A DNA stretch of 64,000 nucleotides from assembly GCF_022479115.1 (NCBI RefSeq), contig NZ_CP092497.1, positions 3,906,001-3,970,000 of the forward strand, written 5' to 3'. The DNA is from Amycolatopsis sp. EV170708-02-1. GTDB taxonomy: Bacteria > Actinomycetota > Actinomycetes > Mycobacteriales > Pseudonocardiaceae. Position numbers and translations under genes: made by a program. Of this stretch, positions 44,541 to 54,651 are shown one piece after another; position 1 is the stretch's first letter; every line of letters starts with the position of its first letter. The notes beneath the pieces were generated by a model, which did no database searches, had not been told where the DNA came from, and saw nothing but the letters and a program-made list of their open reading frames with translations.

Positions 44541-44889
44541 CGGCTCAATGTGGGGCTGATTTCGTGAACCGGAAAGCCCTTGACGAGAGTCCAAGTGAGG
44601 TGAGCGCAAACGTAGGCGGGCACATCCTGGGCCCTTTCTGTTGTCTCATCGCGACGTCATCATGATTTGTCTCAACCCGTGGCATTTCCTTCGCTCGGCG
44701 AAGGGTCGATGGCAGCGGCGGTCGTGTCGAGACGGCAGCGCCCCGGCCATAAGGGCATACCAGGGGCTTCGCCGCATCCGGGCGAAGCCCGCGCCGGTGA
44801 TCAGCAAGACCCTTGACTTTCAACGCGTCCAGCTCGAGAGGTAACAGCTCTCAGGGACGTCTCACGCGATCAGTCACGTCAATTGGTGC
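44541..44889. other. Stretch without a supported gene
   Basis: Only short frames without domain or good start are present. It lies downstream of the flavin monooxygenase gene and may contain its terminator, but no strong hairpin stands out. Confidence 0.35.
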
Positions 44890-46392
44890 TTAGCCCGGTG
44901 ACGATGATTCACTTCCCGATCGAACGGATTCCTGTGCGGGCAGGAAATCGTAGTCGGTCCTCCGCAGCCTGCGCAGGCGCAGGCGATAGCGCAGGATCGA
45001 GTCCGGCCACAAGACCGTTCCGCTAGGCGAGGCGTTCTGGTACCAGTTGCGGCAGTTGCCGGGGGCCCAGACGGTCCGGGCGAAGCGTGTCCGCGTCTCG
45101 GCCAGGAAACGGTCGGTCGCGTCGTGGCGGACGGTCAGGGCTCGGGCGCCGGTCGAACGCGTCGTGCGGATGGCTTGGACCACGTAGCGGGCCTGTGTCT
45201 CGATGTTCGGCACGACGCTCGTGTAGGGCGCGAATCCGTTCGGTCCCAGGAGCGTGAACATATTGGGGAAATCCGGCACCGCGAGCCCGTGATATCCGTG
45301 CATGCCGTCCCGCCACGCTTCCTTCAGCAGCCGACCGCCGAGACCGGCGATCTCGATCCGGTCGAACGAGCCGGTGAGGTCGAACCCGGTGGCGTAGACG
45401 AGCACATCGGTCCGGTGTTCGCCCCCGGCCGTGTCGACGATCGTGTCCGGGCGGAGCTCGGCCGGGCCGCCGGGCACGACATGCACGTCCGGCCGGTTCA
45501 GCGTCGCGTAGTAGCCGGTGGAGAACAGGACTCGTTTGCAGCCCAGCGGGTAGTCCGGCGTCACGAGCACGCGCAGCGACGGATCTGTGATCTGCTCGGC
45601 GATCCGCCGCTGGACGATCGGCTCGGCGACACGCAGCAGTTCCGGGCGAGTGTGGAAGCCGAAGCCACGTTTCTCCCGTTGCAGGTAGATCCCCAGCCGG
45701 TGCAACGACCGCGCGGCGGGGAGCCAGGCGAAAAGCCGTTGGCGCCAGGCCGGGATCGCCGCGTCCGCCTTCGGTAGAACCCACGGCGCGGTGCGCTGGA
45801 AGATCGTCAAGGACGCGGCCCGTTCGGCCAGGTGTGGCGCGACCTGCACCCCGGAGGCGCCGACGCCGACGAGCGTCACGTGCTTGCCCGCCAGGTCGAT
45901 GTCGTGGTTCCAGCACGACGTGTGCCAGGTGCTGCCCTGGAACGTCGCCGCGCCGGGCACGTCGGGAATCCGGGGGACGTGCAGGCCACCGACTCCGAGT
46001 ATGAGGAACCGGCTGACGTAGGTGGCGCCGTCCCCGGTCTTGACGGTCCACTCCGCGGTCGCCTCGTCCCAGCGGGCGCTCGTCACCTGGGTGCCGAAGC
46101 GGATCCGAGGCAGGAGTCCGTGGCGGTCGGCGACACCGCGGAGGTACCCGAGGATTTCCTCCTGACCGGCGTATGTCGAGCGCCAGTACGGATTTTTGGT
46201 ATGCGAGTACGAATACAGGTGTGCCTCGACGTCACAGGTCGCACCGGGATACGTGTTGGCCCGCCAGGTGCCGCCGAGGTCCGGCGCCTTCTCCAACACC
46301 ACGAAATCGATCCCGGACCGCGTGAGGGCCACGGCCTGCCCGATCCCCGATAGGCCGGCGCCGACGATCAGTGCCTCCGTTCGCGTCGTCAT
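44890..46392 (-). CDS. Baeyer-Villiger-type flavin monooxygenase
   Basis: A 500-residue FAD/NADPH enzyme. It has the FAD motif ALIVGAGLSGIGQAV, the Baeyer-Villiger fingerprint FQGSTWHTSCWN (FxGxxxHxxxW), and a second Rossmann motif LVGVGASGVQVAPHL for NADPH, then PNMFTLLGPNGF. Such enzymes insert oxygen next to a ketone to give esters or lactones, or oxidise amines and thioethers. ATG 46392 overlaps the stop of the polyketide synthase (ATGA), so it is made from the same transcript and probably tailors the polyketide. The C-terminal 30 residues are basic and variable. Confidence 0.93.
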   Translation of the reverse strand: MTTRTEALIVGAGLSGIGQAVALTRSGIDFVVLEKAPDLGGTWRANTYPGATCDVEAHLYSYSHTKNPYWRSTYAGQEEILGYLRGVADRHGLLPRIRFGTQVTSARWDEATAEWTVKTGDGATYVSRFLILGVGGLHVPRIPDVPGAATFQGSTWHTSCWNHDIDLAGKHVTLVGVGASGVQVAPHLAERAASLTIFQRTAPWVLPKADAAIPAWRQRLFAWLPAARSLHRLGIYLQREKRGFGFHTRPELLRVAEPIVQRRIAEQITDPSLRVLVTPDYPLGCKRVLFSTGYYATLNRPDVHVVPGGPAELRPDTIVDTAGGEHRTDVLVYATGFDLTGSFDRIEIAGLGGRLLKEAWRDGMHGYHGLAVPDFPNMFTLLGPNGFAPYTSVVPNIETQARYVVQAIRTTRSTGARALTVRHDATDRFLAETRTRFARTVWAPGNCRNWYQNASPSGTVLWPDSILRYRLRLRRLRRTDYDFLPAQESVRSGSESSSPG

Positions 46393-49300
46393 CGCGGGCC
46401 TTCCCGGAGGAACTGGCCGATCTCGGGCCACAAGCCGGTCCATACCCGGTCTTCATGTTCGCTATCGTGTGACAGCCCTGGCACCGTGACCATCTTCACG
46501 GGCAATCCCGCCGCCTGGATTTGGGTGGCGAGTTCTTCCGACTGGGCAAGGGGAACGACCGAGTCCGCGTCGCCGTGCAAGATCATCAACGGTGTGCCGA
46601 GCGTGCCGACGTCGGTGAGCGGCTGCCGTTCCGGCGCGGAGAAGTAGCTTTCGACGTCAGCCGAGCCGAACCCGGAGTCCGTCGGAAGCAGCGTACCGGG
46701 CTGGGCTTGTTCGGCAGCCACGAGTGTCGCAGGGTCGTACAAGCCCATCAGCAGAGCCGCGTGCCGCCACAGATCAGGACGGCGTTCCAGCGCCAGCAAC
46801 GCGGTGTAGGCGCCGCGGCTGGTGCCCACGATGCTGATCCGGCTGCCGTCGATCCCCGGCAGATCGGCGAGGTACCGGGCGGCCGCGATGACGTCGTCGA
46901 CGTCTCCACCGCCCATTTCGGCCCTGGCGGTGAAATCGGGACCGTGCCCTGGCGCGCCGCGCTGGTCGACGGTGAGGACGGAGAACCCCGCGGCGAGCAG
47001 TGGAGCGTGCTCGCTGAGGTGAGCGTAGTCACCGTCTGCGTTCAACGCCCCACCTTCGCCCGCCGTGCACACCACGACGGCCGGATGCGGTCCGGGGCCC
47101 GCGGGAACGCTCAGGTGGCCGTAGATCGTCAGCCCGTCCGCCGAAATGATCTCGTGCGGAACGGCGGCCGTTTCGGCCTGCGAGCGGCCCAGCTCGTCGA
47201 CGAGAAGATCGACGAGCACACCCACGCTGAGGTTGCGCTGCAGCCGCACCGCCGGCACCGCGACCCCGAGGTGTTTCTGCAGCAGCACCCGCATTTCAAC
47301 CGCGGTGAGCGAGTCCACGTCGACCGCGTGCTCCTCACCGAGCTGGCGCTCGGTAAGGCCGGTGGTGCGCTGCAGCAACGGCGTGACGAGCTCGGGCAGC
47401 ATAGACGCACGATCGGCCGGGGTCGCCTCGCGCAGTCGCTTCCCGACGGACTCGTCCCCGTTGTCGGCGGCGCTCGACGGAACCACGCCGGCGAACCTCG
47501 GCAACGGTGCGAGCTGCGGATTGGCGCGCGCCCATCGCGGCCAGTCGATGTCGGCGACCGACACCTCCGAAGGCTGTGTGTGCAGCAGCGCTCCCAGCTC
47601 GGCGACCAGCCGAGCGGGGGAAATGCCGACGTGGCCGGTGCGGCGAAGGACATCGCCTACGTAACCGTCGCGGCTCACCGCGACCCCGACGTCGTCGATC
47701 ATTCCCCAGCCGACGCTGGTCGCGGGGAGTCTCTGTGCGCGCCGGTAGCGGGCGAGGCCGTTGAGGAATTCGTTGGCTGTGGTGTACGCGCCAGCGCCGA
47801 CCGCGCCCAGTTGAGCCGCTACCGACGAGAACAGCACGAAGAAGTCGAGACGGTCGCCAAGAGTCTCCCGGTGCAGATGCCAAGCACCGTCCGCTTTCGG
47901 CCCGGTAGCTGTGAGCAGCCGGTCAGCGTCGGTGTCGGCAAGCACGACGTCGTCGAAATCGGCCGCGGCATGCAGCACACCGGCCAGTGGGGGCAGTCCG
48001 GCGCGGATGCCGGTGAGGAGTGCGCGCACCTGCGCGTAGTCACCGACGTCGACCTTCTCGACCCGCACCTCGACCCCTCCGTTGGTCAGGTCCGTCACCA
48101 ACTGGTCGGCAACAGGCGTGGTGACCCCGCTGCGGCCGACCAGCACGAGGTGCCGCGCGCCCTGTTCGGCGAGCCAGCGCGCCACCGTCCGGCCGAGCCC
48201 TCCGAGACCACCGGTGATGACGTACGTCCTGTCCGGCCGGATCGGTGCCTCGGGCATCGACGCCGCCGGGACCAGCACTTCCTCCTCGGCCATGCGCAGC
48301 ACGATCTTCCCGCGGTGCTCAGGACCCGCCATGGCGCGGAAGGCCTCGGCGGTGTCCTTCGCCGGCCACTCGGTGACCGGCAACGGTGCGATCACCTTCT
48401 GTTCGCAGAGTTCCGCGACCGCCTGCATGCATGCCCGGACGTCACCGGGGCGCAGAGCCATCATCTGGTCGTAGTCGAAGGAGTGGAACGACAACGCCCG
48501 CCGGGCCGAGGCAAGCCGCACCGCGTGATCCGCGACGTCGCTTGGCTTGCCCAGCTCCACGAACCGGCCGAAAGTGCTCATAGCCCGAAGGCTGTGGTCG
48601 ATCATGGCTCCGGGCAACGAGTTCAGCACCACGTCGACGCCCGCGCCGCCGGTCCAGTCCAGGATGTCGTCCGCGAACGACGGAGACCGCGAATCGGCGA
48701 CGAGCGCAAACCCCTCCTGGCGCAGGAAATCACGCCGCTGTGCGCTGCCGGCGGTGACGAGTACCTCCGCGCCGAGCCACCTTGCGATCCTCGCCGCAGC
48801 CAGTCCGACGCCACCGGCCGCGGAGTGGATGAGCACCCGCTCGCCGGAGCGGAGGCCCGCGAGCCGGACAAGCGACAGGTGCGCGGTGACCACGGGCAGC
48901 AGCGACGCCGCCTCAGCGGCCGACAACGCGTCGGGCTTCTTGACCACGCGCACCGCCTCGAGCGTCACGTACGAGGCGAACAGGTCTCGGCTGTGCGCGA
49001 ACACCTCGTCCCCGGCCTCGAAACCGGCTACGCCGTCGCCCACCGCCACGACCGTTCCCGAGCATTCGAGCCCGAGCGTCTCACCGGAATGGCTTCCCTC
49101 GATCGCGTGCGGCGAGATCAGGCCGGTGTGTTTGAGCACGTCCTTGAAGTTGAGCCCGACGTGGGATACCCGGACCTCGACCTCACCTGGACCGGCCGGA
49201 CGGCGAGTGGTGGCGAGGAAACCGAGCGCACCGCCGGACGACGCCAGCCGCACCGGGGTGAGGTCGGTGCGCGTGCGGACATGGTCGAGTTCCGAGCCGT

Positions 49301-52300
49301 CCTCGGCCTGCTTCAGCCGCCGCACATACCGGCCGTCGGGCCGGAGGGAGACCTCGTCGCCCTTGTCGTGAAGGACTTCGGCGAGCAACGCCTTCCCGGA
49401 CACGCCTGGGGCGAGATCCACCAGCCGGCATCGCAGTTCCGGCCGCTCGGCGGCGACGACCCTGCCGAAGCCCCACAACGAAGCCGCCGACGGGTTCGAC
49501 GTGGAGGCGCCTTGTGCACCCATGGTCACGAGGAACAACGGCACAGCGGGCAGTTCTTGTACGAGCCGCAGCGGTGCGGCGATCGGTGCGCACGCGACCT
49601 CGGGGTCGATGTTGTCGATGTAAACCACAGCGCGGCAGCTTGAAATCGAGGAAAGAACTCGCTCGACCCAGTCATCATCGGCCGGGTCCACAGCGACGAC
49701 GTCCTCCACCGCCGCGACGAGGTCGAGGGCGAGCTCGGATGCCGTGGCCGACGATCCGACGACGATCCACCGGCCATCCGCTCGCCCTGGGGAGCCTTCC
49801 GAGGCCTGTTCCAGCGATTCCGGCTGCCACGTGTGCCCGTAAACCAGCGACGACGGCTCGTCCGCCACCTCCGCGAGCCGCCTGGCCTGCAGGCCCCGAA
49901 TCTCGGCGACCACGTCACCGTCGTCGGTCACAAGGGACAGGTCACAGTCGATCCGGTCAGGTCCCGCGGGGTGTCGACCCCGGCCGTGCACCCACAACCG
50001 CGTGCCCGGGGAACGGAAGAACCGCAGCGCATCGATTCGAGCCGGGACGTAGGTGACGGATTCCACATCGTCGCCGAGCATCAGCGCACCGGCGATCACC
50101 GCCTGCAGTGCCGCGTCGAGCACCACGGGGTGCAATCGGTGGCCGTCCTGCTCGACGGTATCCAGCCGCAGCTCGGCGTACACTTCGTGGCTCTCCCGCC
50201 GCCACCACAACCGCTCCACGGCACGGAACGCCGGGCCATAGTTCAGGCCAGTGCCTCCCAGCCGCGCGTATACCTCGTCGTGGCCGAGTTCCGGCAGCCC
50301 TTCGGTCAGCACGGCTGGCGTTCCGGTGCGCCGTTCGGGCAGCAGCGTCTTGGTGACCTGGCTGCGACGCAGCTCGGTGTGTAACGTCCACAGTGGATCG
50401 TCGGGCTGGGTGCGGCTGTGCAGGGTGAGCAGCTGCCGCGCCGGGTCGTAGCCTGCCCGTAGCGTCGGGATCGACGACGGTGCCAGCACGAGCGGACGGT
50501 GGAACACGACATCTTCGAGCAGACACGTCTCGTCGTCCGGAAAAGCGGCCAGCGCGGCTTCCAGATAGCCGGAGCCTGGGAACACCACGGCCTCGCCGAT
50601 CCGGTGATCGTTCAGGTACGGCAACGCAGAGGCCGACAGCTCGACGTCGTGGACCGGCGTGACCCCGGCGACAGGCCGTCCGCCGAGCCGCAGTTCGCCA
50701 GTACCCAGCCGCTTTTCCCGCGACACCACCGATTCCACCCAATGTCGCTCTCGCTGCCACGGATACCGCGGCAGGTCCAGGTGTTCGCGTGTCCCCGGAT
50801 GCACCCGGTCCCACGCCGGATCGGCGCCGGCGGCATATCGGTGACCGAGCGCGGCGAGCAGGTACTCGCGCTGCGGTTCCTCGCGGCGCGCCGATGCCAG
50901 GCGGACGATCTCGTCGGTGCGGTCGGCCAGCGCCTCGTCGATCGCGGACGCGAGCACCGGATGCGGTCCGATCTCCAGCACGGCACCGGGCGCCCGAGTG
51001 AGCACGCGCCGGAACGCGTCGGCGAACAGCACAGTCTCGCGGACGTTGCGCCACCAGTAACCCGCATCGAGTTCCGGACCATCGACCTGGTCACCGGTGA
51101 CCGTGGAGAACAGCGGGATTTCCGCGCGGCGCGGCCGGATATCCCGCAACGCGGCGAGCAACGGTTCGCGGATCTCCTCCATCTGGTGGCTGTGGTACGC
51201 CACCTCGACGCGGAGCGGCTTCACCGACGCTCCCGCCGCGCTCAGTCGCTCACCCACCGCCGCCAGGGCGTCGTGATCGCCGGCGAGCGTTGTCGCGTAC
51301 GCGCTGTTGACCGCGGCAACCGCTACGCCCTCCCGCAGGTACGCGGCGACCTCGTCCGCGGGAAGGTCCACGGCCGCCATCGCGCCGCGACCGGCAAGGC
51401 GCGACTGAAGGTGCGCACGGTGGAAACTGATGGTGAGGGCGTCTTCGAGCGTATACACGCCCGCCGCGTACGCGGCTGCGACCTCGCCCACGCTGTGACC
51501 CACGATGAAGGCCGGCTCGATTCCCCACGCGCGCCACAGCGCGGTGAGCCCGGCTTGCACGACGAAATTCCCGACCTGCGCGTACAACGTCTTGGTGAGC
51601 CTCGACTCAGCCTCGTCGCGGCCGAGCTCGTCCGCCATGCACACGCCGAAATTCGCCAGTACCTCGTCGCAAGCCGCGATGACCTCGGCGAAGCGCGGCT
51701 CCGTCGCCAGGAGCTCCCGGCCCATGCCCCACCATTGCGGGCCCATTCCGGTATACACGAATGCATTTCCCGGTCTCGTCGGCCGCCTCGGCTCGACGGC
51801 CAGCTCCCGCAGCTTCGCCGCCGCCTCGTGTGCGTCCTCGGCCACCACGAACGTGCGCAGCGGATGGTGCTCGCGCTGCCGTGACGCCGCCCGGGCGACC
51901 CGCCGCAGCGAGGGGCTTCCCGGTCCGTCCAGCACCTTCGCGTAAGAACCCACCAGTGCACGCAGGGCTTCCGGGCTTCTCGCCGACAGCGGCAGGAGAA
52001 CCGGCCCCCGCTCTTTCTCGGTAGTCGCGACGGGCTCGGATCCTGTCCACTGCTCCAGGATGGCGTGCGCGTTCGTCCCGCCGAAGCCGAATGAGTTCAC
52101 CCCGGCCCGGCGCGGCCCCGCTGACTCCGGGAACGGCACCATCTCCGTCGGAACCCGCAACGGAAGCCGGTCGAACGGGATCTTCGGGTTAGGCCGTTCG
52201 AAGTGCAGGTTCGCCGGGATCAGCCCCTTGCCGAGGGAGAGGACCGCCTTGATCACCCCGGCGACGCCGGCCGCCGCCTCGGTGTGCCCGAAGTTCGATT

Positions 52301-53351
52301 TGACCGATCCGATCCAGTGCGTACGCGGCGAATCACCCAGCACCTCACCGATCGCGGTCGCCTCGATCGGATCGCCCACCGCGGTACCGGTTCCATGAGC
52401 TTCGAAGTACCCGACGGACGCGGGCTCGACGTCCCCGACCTGGCAGGCCCGCTCGATCAGCAGCCGCTGGGCGTGCACGCTGGGCACGGTGATCCCCGGC
52501 GTGCGGCCGTCCTGGTTCACCGCCGTGCCACGCACGACCGCGTGGATGCGGTCACCGTCACGCACCGCTGCGGGCAACGGCTTCAGCAGCAAGACGCCCG
52601 CGCCCTCGCCGCGGGCGTAACCGTTGGCGCGGTGGTCGAACGACCTGCAGCGGGCGTCCGGTGAAAGGAACTGCCCTTTGGACATCAGGACGGTCGTGAC
52701 CGGATTGACCATCACGTTCACCCCTGCCGCCACGGCGAGGTCGCAGTCCCCACGGGCGAGCGCGCCCACCGCGTGGTGCAGCGCGACCAGCGACGACGAG
52801 CATGCGGTGTCGAGAGTCAACGCCGGACCTCGCCAGTCGAACGCATACGACAACCGCGCGGCCAGCATCGTCATGCTCACGCCGGTCGGCGTGGCCGAAC
52901 CGACGAGATGCCGGTTCGAGTCAGTCAACTGCAGCGTCGCCGCGTCGAAGGTGAACCCGCCGACGTAGACACCGACATTGGCGGCCGCGGTCGACTTCGG
53001 CGGGATCCCGGCGTCCTCCAGCGATTCCCAGGTGACCTCCAGCAGCAGCCGCTGCTGCGGATCGAGAGCAGCCGCTTCGCGCGGCGACATCCCGAAGAAG
53101 CCCGCGTCGAATTCGTCTACCGGATCCCGCAGGAAACCACCCTGTCGCACGAACATCCGACCCGGCGCGGCCGGGTCCGCGTCGTAGTGGTCACGGATTC
53201 GCCAACGGTCGGCCGGGACGTCTCCGATCGCGTCGGTCCCGGATGCGACCAACTCCCAGAAACCCGGCATATCCTCGATCCCGCCCGGAAAACGGCAGCC
53301 GATCCCGACGATAGCGACCGGCGTGCCTGCCGCATCCCCTGTGCCCGACAA
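46389..53351 (-). CDS. Type I polyketide synthase KS-AT-DH-ER-KR-ACP with fused alpha/beta-hydrolase
   Basis: A 2320-residue single-module, fully reducing PKS. KS: Cys184 in DTACSSSL, His in EAHGTGT and NFGHTE. AT: GHSVGEV with Ser620; the specificity region reads YHSH, neither clear malonyl (HAFH) nor methylmalonyl (YASH). DH: His916 in NDHRIGEAVVFPGSG and Asp in VVLDAALQ. ER: SAAGGVGLAAARIA near residue 1510. KR: GGLGGLG near 1715 and GAYTTANEFL. ACP: Ser2014 in DVDSLTAVEM. The last 250 residues are an S9/dienelactone-hydrolase-like domain with Ser2178 (GTSRGAY), an Asp in HGDADSVVP and His2295 (GLSHDSE), a likely release domain in place of a normal thioesterase. TTG 53351 has GGGAGG five bases upstream; ATG 53399 is an alternative. 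The domain order resembles iterative mycobacterial (Mas-like) synthases, so iterative use is possible. Confidence 0.93.
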   Translation of the reverse strand: MSGTGDAAGTPVAIVGIGCRFPGGIEDMPGFWELVASGTDAIGDVPADRWRIRDHYDADPAAPGRMFVRQGGFLRDPVDEFDAGFFGMSPREAAALDPQQRLLLEVTWESLEDAGIPPKSTAAANVGVYVGGFTFDAATLQLTDSNRHLVGSATPTGVSMTMLAARLSYAFDWRGPALTLDTACSSSLVALHHAVGALARGDCDLAVAAGVNVMVNPVTTVLMSKGQFLSPDARCRSFDHRANGYARGEGAGVLLLKPLPAAVRDGDRIHAVVRGTAVNQDGRTPGITVPSVHAQRLLIERACQVGDVEPASVGYFEAHGTGTAVGDPIEATAIGEVLGDSPRTHWIGSVKSNFGHTEAAAGVAGVIKAVLSLGKGLIPANLHFERPNPKIPFDRLPLRVPTEMVPFPESAGPRRAGVNSFGFGGTNAHAILEQWTGSEPVATTEKERGPVLLPLSARSPEALRALVGSYAKVLDGPGSPSLRRVARAASRQREHHPLRTFVVAEDAHEAAAKLRELAVEPRRPTRPGNAFVYTGMGPQWWGMGRELLATEPRFAEVIAACDEVLANFGVCMADELGRDEAESRLTKTLYAQVGNFVVQAGLTALWRAWGIEPAFIVGHSVGEVAAAYAAGVYTLEDALTISFHRAHLQSRLAGRGAMAAVDLPADEVAAYLREGVAVAAVNSAYATTLAGDHDALAAVGERLSAAGASVKPLRVEVAYHSHQMEEIREPLLAALRDIRPRRAEIPLFSTVTGDQVDGPELDAGYWWRNVRETVLFADAFRRVLTRAPGAVLEIGPHPVLASAIDEALADRTDEIVRLASARREEPQREYLLAALGHRYAAGADPAWDRVHPGTREHLDLPRYPWQRERHWVESVVSREKRLGTGELRLGGRPVAGVTPVHDVELSASALPYLNDHRIGEAVVFPGSGYLEAALAAFPDDETCLLEDVVFHRPLVLAPSSIPTLRAGYDPARQLLTLHSRTQPDDPLWTLHTELRRSQVTKTLLPERRTGTPAVLTEGLPELGHDEVYARLGGTGLNYGPAFRAVERLWWRRESHEVYAELRLDTVEQDGHRLHPVVLDAALQAVIAGALMLGDDVESVTYVPARIDALRFFRSPGTRLWVHGRGRHPAGPDRIDCDLSLVTDDGDVVAEIRGLQARRLAEVADEPSSLVYGHTWQPESLEQASEGSPGRADGRWIVVGSSATASELALDLVAAVEDVVAVDPADDDWVERVLSSISSCRAVVYIDNIDPEVACAPIAAPLRLVQELPAVPLFLVTMGAQGASTSNPSAASLWGFGRVVAAERPELRCRLVDLAPGVSGKALLAEVLHDKGDEVSLRPDGRYVRRLKQAEDGSELDHVRTRTDLTPVRLASSGGALGFLATTRRPAGPGEVEVRVSHVGLNFKDVLKHTGLISPHAIEGSHSGETLGLECSGTVVAVGDGVAGFEAGDEVFAHSRDLFASYVTLEAVRVVKKPDALSAAEAASLLPVVTAHLSLVRLAGLRSGERVLIHSAAGGVGLAAARIARWLGAEVLVTAGSAQRRDFLRQEGFALVADSRSPSFADDILDWTGGAGVDVVLNSLPGAMIDHSLRAMSTFGRFVELGKPSDVADHAVRLASARRALSFHSFDYDQMMALRPGDVRACMQAVAELCEQKVIAPLPVTEWPAKDTAEAFRAMAGPEHRGKIVLRMAEEEVLVPAASMPEAPIRPDRTYVITGGLGGLGRTVARWLAEQGARHLVLVGRSGVTTPVADQLVTDLTNGGVEVRVEKVDVGDYAQVRALLTGIRAGLPPLAGVLHAAADFDDVVLADTDADRLLTATGPKADGAWHLHRETLGDRLDFFVLFSSVAAQLGAVGAGAYTTANEFLNGLARYRRAQRLPATSVGWGMIDDVGVAVSRDGYVGDVLRRTGHVGISPARLVAELGALLHTQPSEVSVADIDWPRWARANPQLAPLPRFAGVVPSSAADNGDESVGKRLREATPADRASMLPELVTPLLQRTTGLTERQLGEEHAVDVDSLTAVEMRVLLQKHLGVAVPAVRLQRNLSVGVLVDLLVDELGRSQAETAAVPHEIISADGLTIYGHLSVPAGPGPHPAVVVCTAGEGGALNADGDYAHLSEHAPLLAAGFSVLTVDQRGAPGHGPDFTARAEMGGGDVDDVIAAARYLADLPGIDGSRISIVGTSRGAYTALLALERRPDLWRHAALLMGLYDPATLVAAEQAQPGTLLPTDSGFGSADVESYFSAPERQPLTDVGTLGTPLMILHGDADSVVPLAQSEELATQIQAAGLPVKMVTVPGLSHDSEHEDRVWTGLWPEIGQFLREGPR

Positions 53352-53739
53352 ATGAACCTCCCGATCGGAATCCCCGCGCTTGCCAGGGTGCGCGATCATG
53401 GTCGCCGAAGCCGATGTCAAAAACAGAATGTGTCCGGATCTGCTGTCGGTTATGCACGAAGACACCCGTGACGAGGTCAGAGGACCTCTTACGACGTGGT
53501 GGACGGGCGGCGGACGATCAAGACGCCCTCAGGTAGCCTGCCGCGCTCGTCTGCTGCGAGGGGCCCGAGAACGCTACGGCCGTCCATCCGGTCCAGGTAC
53601 CGATGAGCTGTCCTGACGCGTTGCACGGCTCCGCAGGGTTGGATGCCCAGGTCGGCGCCAAGCATGCGCAGTCAGAGGGGCGCGTGCTCCAGCAGAGTGG
53701 GATTTGGAGGTGATGTCACCAGGTTGACTTGCTCGATTT
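53352..53739. other. Intergenic stretch between PKS and regulator operon
   Basis: Upstream of the PKS start and downstream of the XRE gene that ends at 53740. Only short frames without domain are present. It should contain the PKS promoter, but no clear -10/-35 pair was identified. Confidence 0.35.
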
Positions 53740-54651
53740 CTATGTTCGCATTGCCGAGTTGATCATTTCTGCGGATTCTTTCTCGCTCAGAGCAGTCTCG
53801 CGAAGTTCGCTCAGCCTCCGCCGGTAAGGTGCCATGTCTTCGGCATCTTCCAGTACCAACATCGCGGTGACGGTGTGAACGGCGAGGACAGAGTTGTCGT
53901 CGTAGTCCTCGAAGAATCCGAACGCCGTCTGAAGATCTTCGTCGATGCAGTCGGATGGAACGATGTGCACGTGGCAGTGCGGGACAGTGGAGGTGATCGT
54001 CAACTGAAGGAGCTGTTCATCGAGGACGCTGCGCATGGTCGGGTCGTGGAGAGCGACTTCGTCGATGTAGAAGGTGGCGTCGAAGCCTGCCTTTACACCT
54101 TTGAGCACTTCCTGGCGCGATAGCCTTGCCTGCAAGGCTTTCTTGACGAGTGGGTCCTTGGGGTTCCGGTTCTGCCGCAGCATCACGTCCGCGTACTGCT
54201 CGCTCTGCAGTAGGGAAGGGATTCGCCGCGGTTCGTAGAAGGTCGTGGTCTTGGCGCTCGTGTGCAGGAAATCGAAGGTGGGGAGCAGGTCGGGCATGTT
54301 CTCTGGGTGACGCTGGAGGTCGTAGCCGTTGGGCGGTGACTCGGCCAGTTTCTTCAGGCGATCGAAATTGGCCGGTTCCGTCGTGGCTTTCGCAAGGTAC
54401 GTGACGATGTCCAGAAGGGACCCTTCGCGCTGCCCGCTCTCTATTCGAGAGACTTTCGGGGCTCCCCAACCGGTTGAGCCGCAGATCTCAGCCTGAGTCA
54501 GGTCAGCGTGTTTCCGCGCTCGCCGGAGCGCGGCGCCAAGCTCTCGGCTCTTCGCCGTGGACTCCTCGACGTGCCTGGGTTGTGTCGGTTGTTTCGGTGC
54601 GGATTTGAACACGATGGATCGCTTTCTCAGGTCTAGCTCGGCCCTGGCCAT
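53740..54651 (-). CDS. XRE-family regulator with DUF5753 domain
   Basis: A 303-residue regulator. The helix-turn-helix is LGAALRRARKHADLTQAEICGSTGWGAPKVSRIESGQRE (given here as consecutive segments LGAALRRARKHADLTQ, AEICGSTGWGAPKVSRIESG). The DUF5753 sensor part has FYEPRRIPSLLQSEQYADVML and TFYIDEVALHDPTMRSVLDEQL, as in many Streptomyces and Amycolatopsis regulators of development and antibiotics. ATG 54651 is used; the open frame extends to 54765. It overlaps the preceding small gene. Such genes usually pair with a DUF397 protein, which is absent here; instead small Cys-containing genes precede it. Confidence 0.82.
   Translation of the reverse strand: MARAELDLRKRSIVFKSAPKQPTQPRHVEESTAKSRELGAALRRARKHADLTQAEICGSTGWGAPKVSRIESGQREGSLLDIVTYLAKATTEPANFDRLKKLAESPPNGYDLQRHPENMPDLLPTFDFLHTSAKTTTFYEPRRIPSLLQSEQYADVMLRQNRNPKDPLVKKALQARLSRQEVLKGVKAGFDATFYIDEVALHDPTMRSVLDEQLLQLTITSTVPHCHVHIVPSDCIDEDLQTAFGFFEDYDDNSVLAVHTVTAMLVLEDAEDMAPYRRRLSELRETALSEKESAEMINSAMRT

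Noticed and set aside
46521..49643. Open frame of 1040 codons on the plus strand
   Set aside because: It is antisense to the PKS; its translation is Arg/His/Gly-rich without domains, a typical shadow in high-GC DNA.
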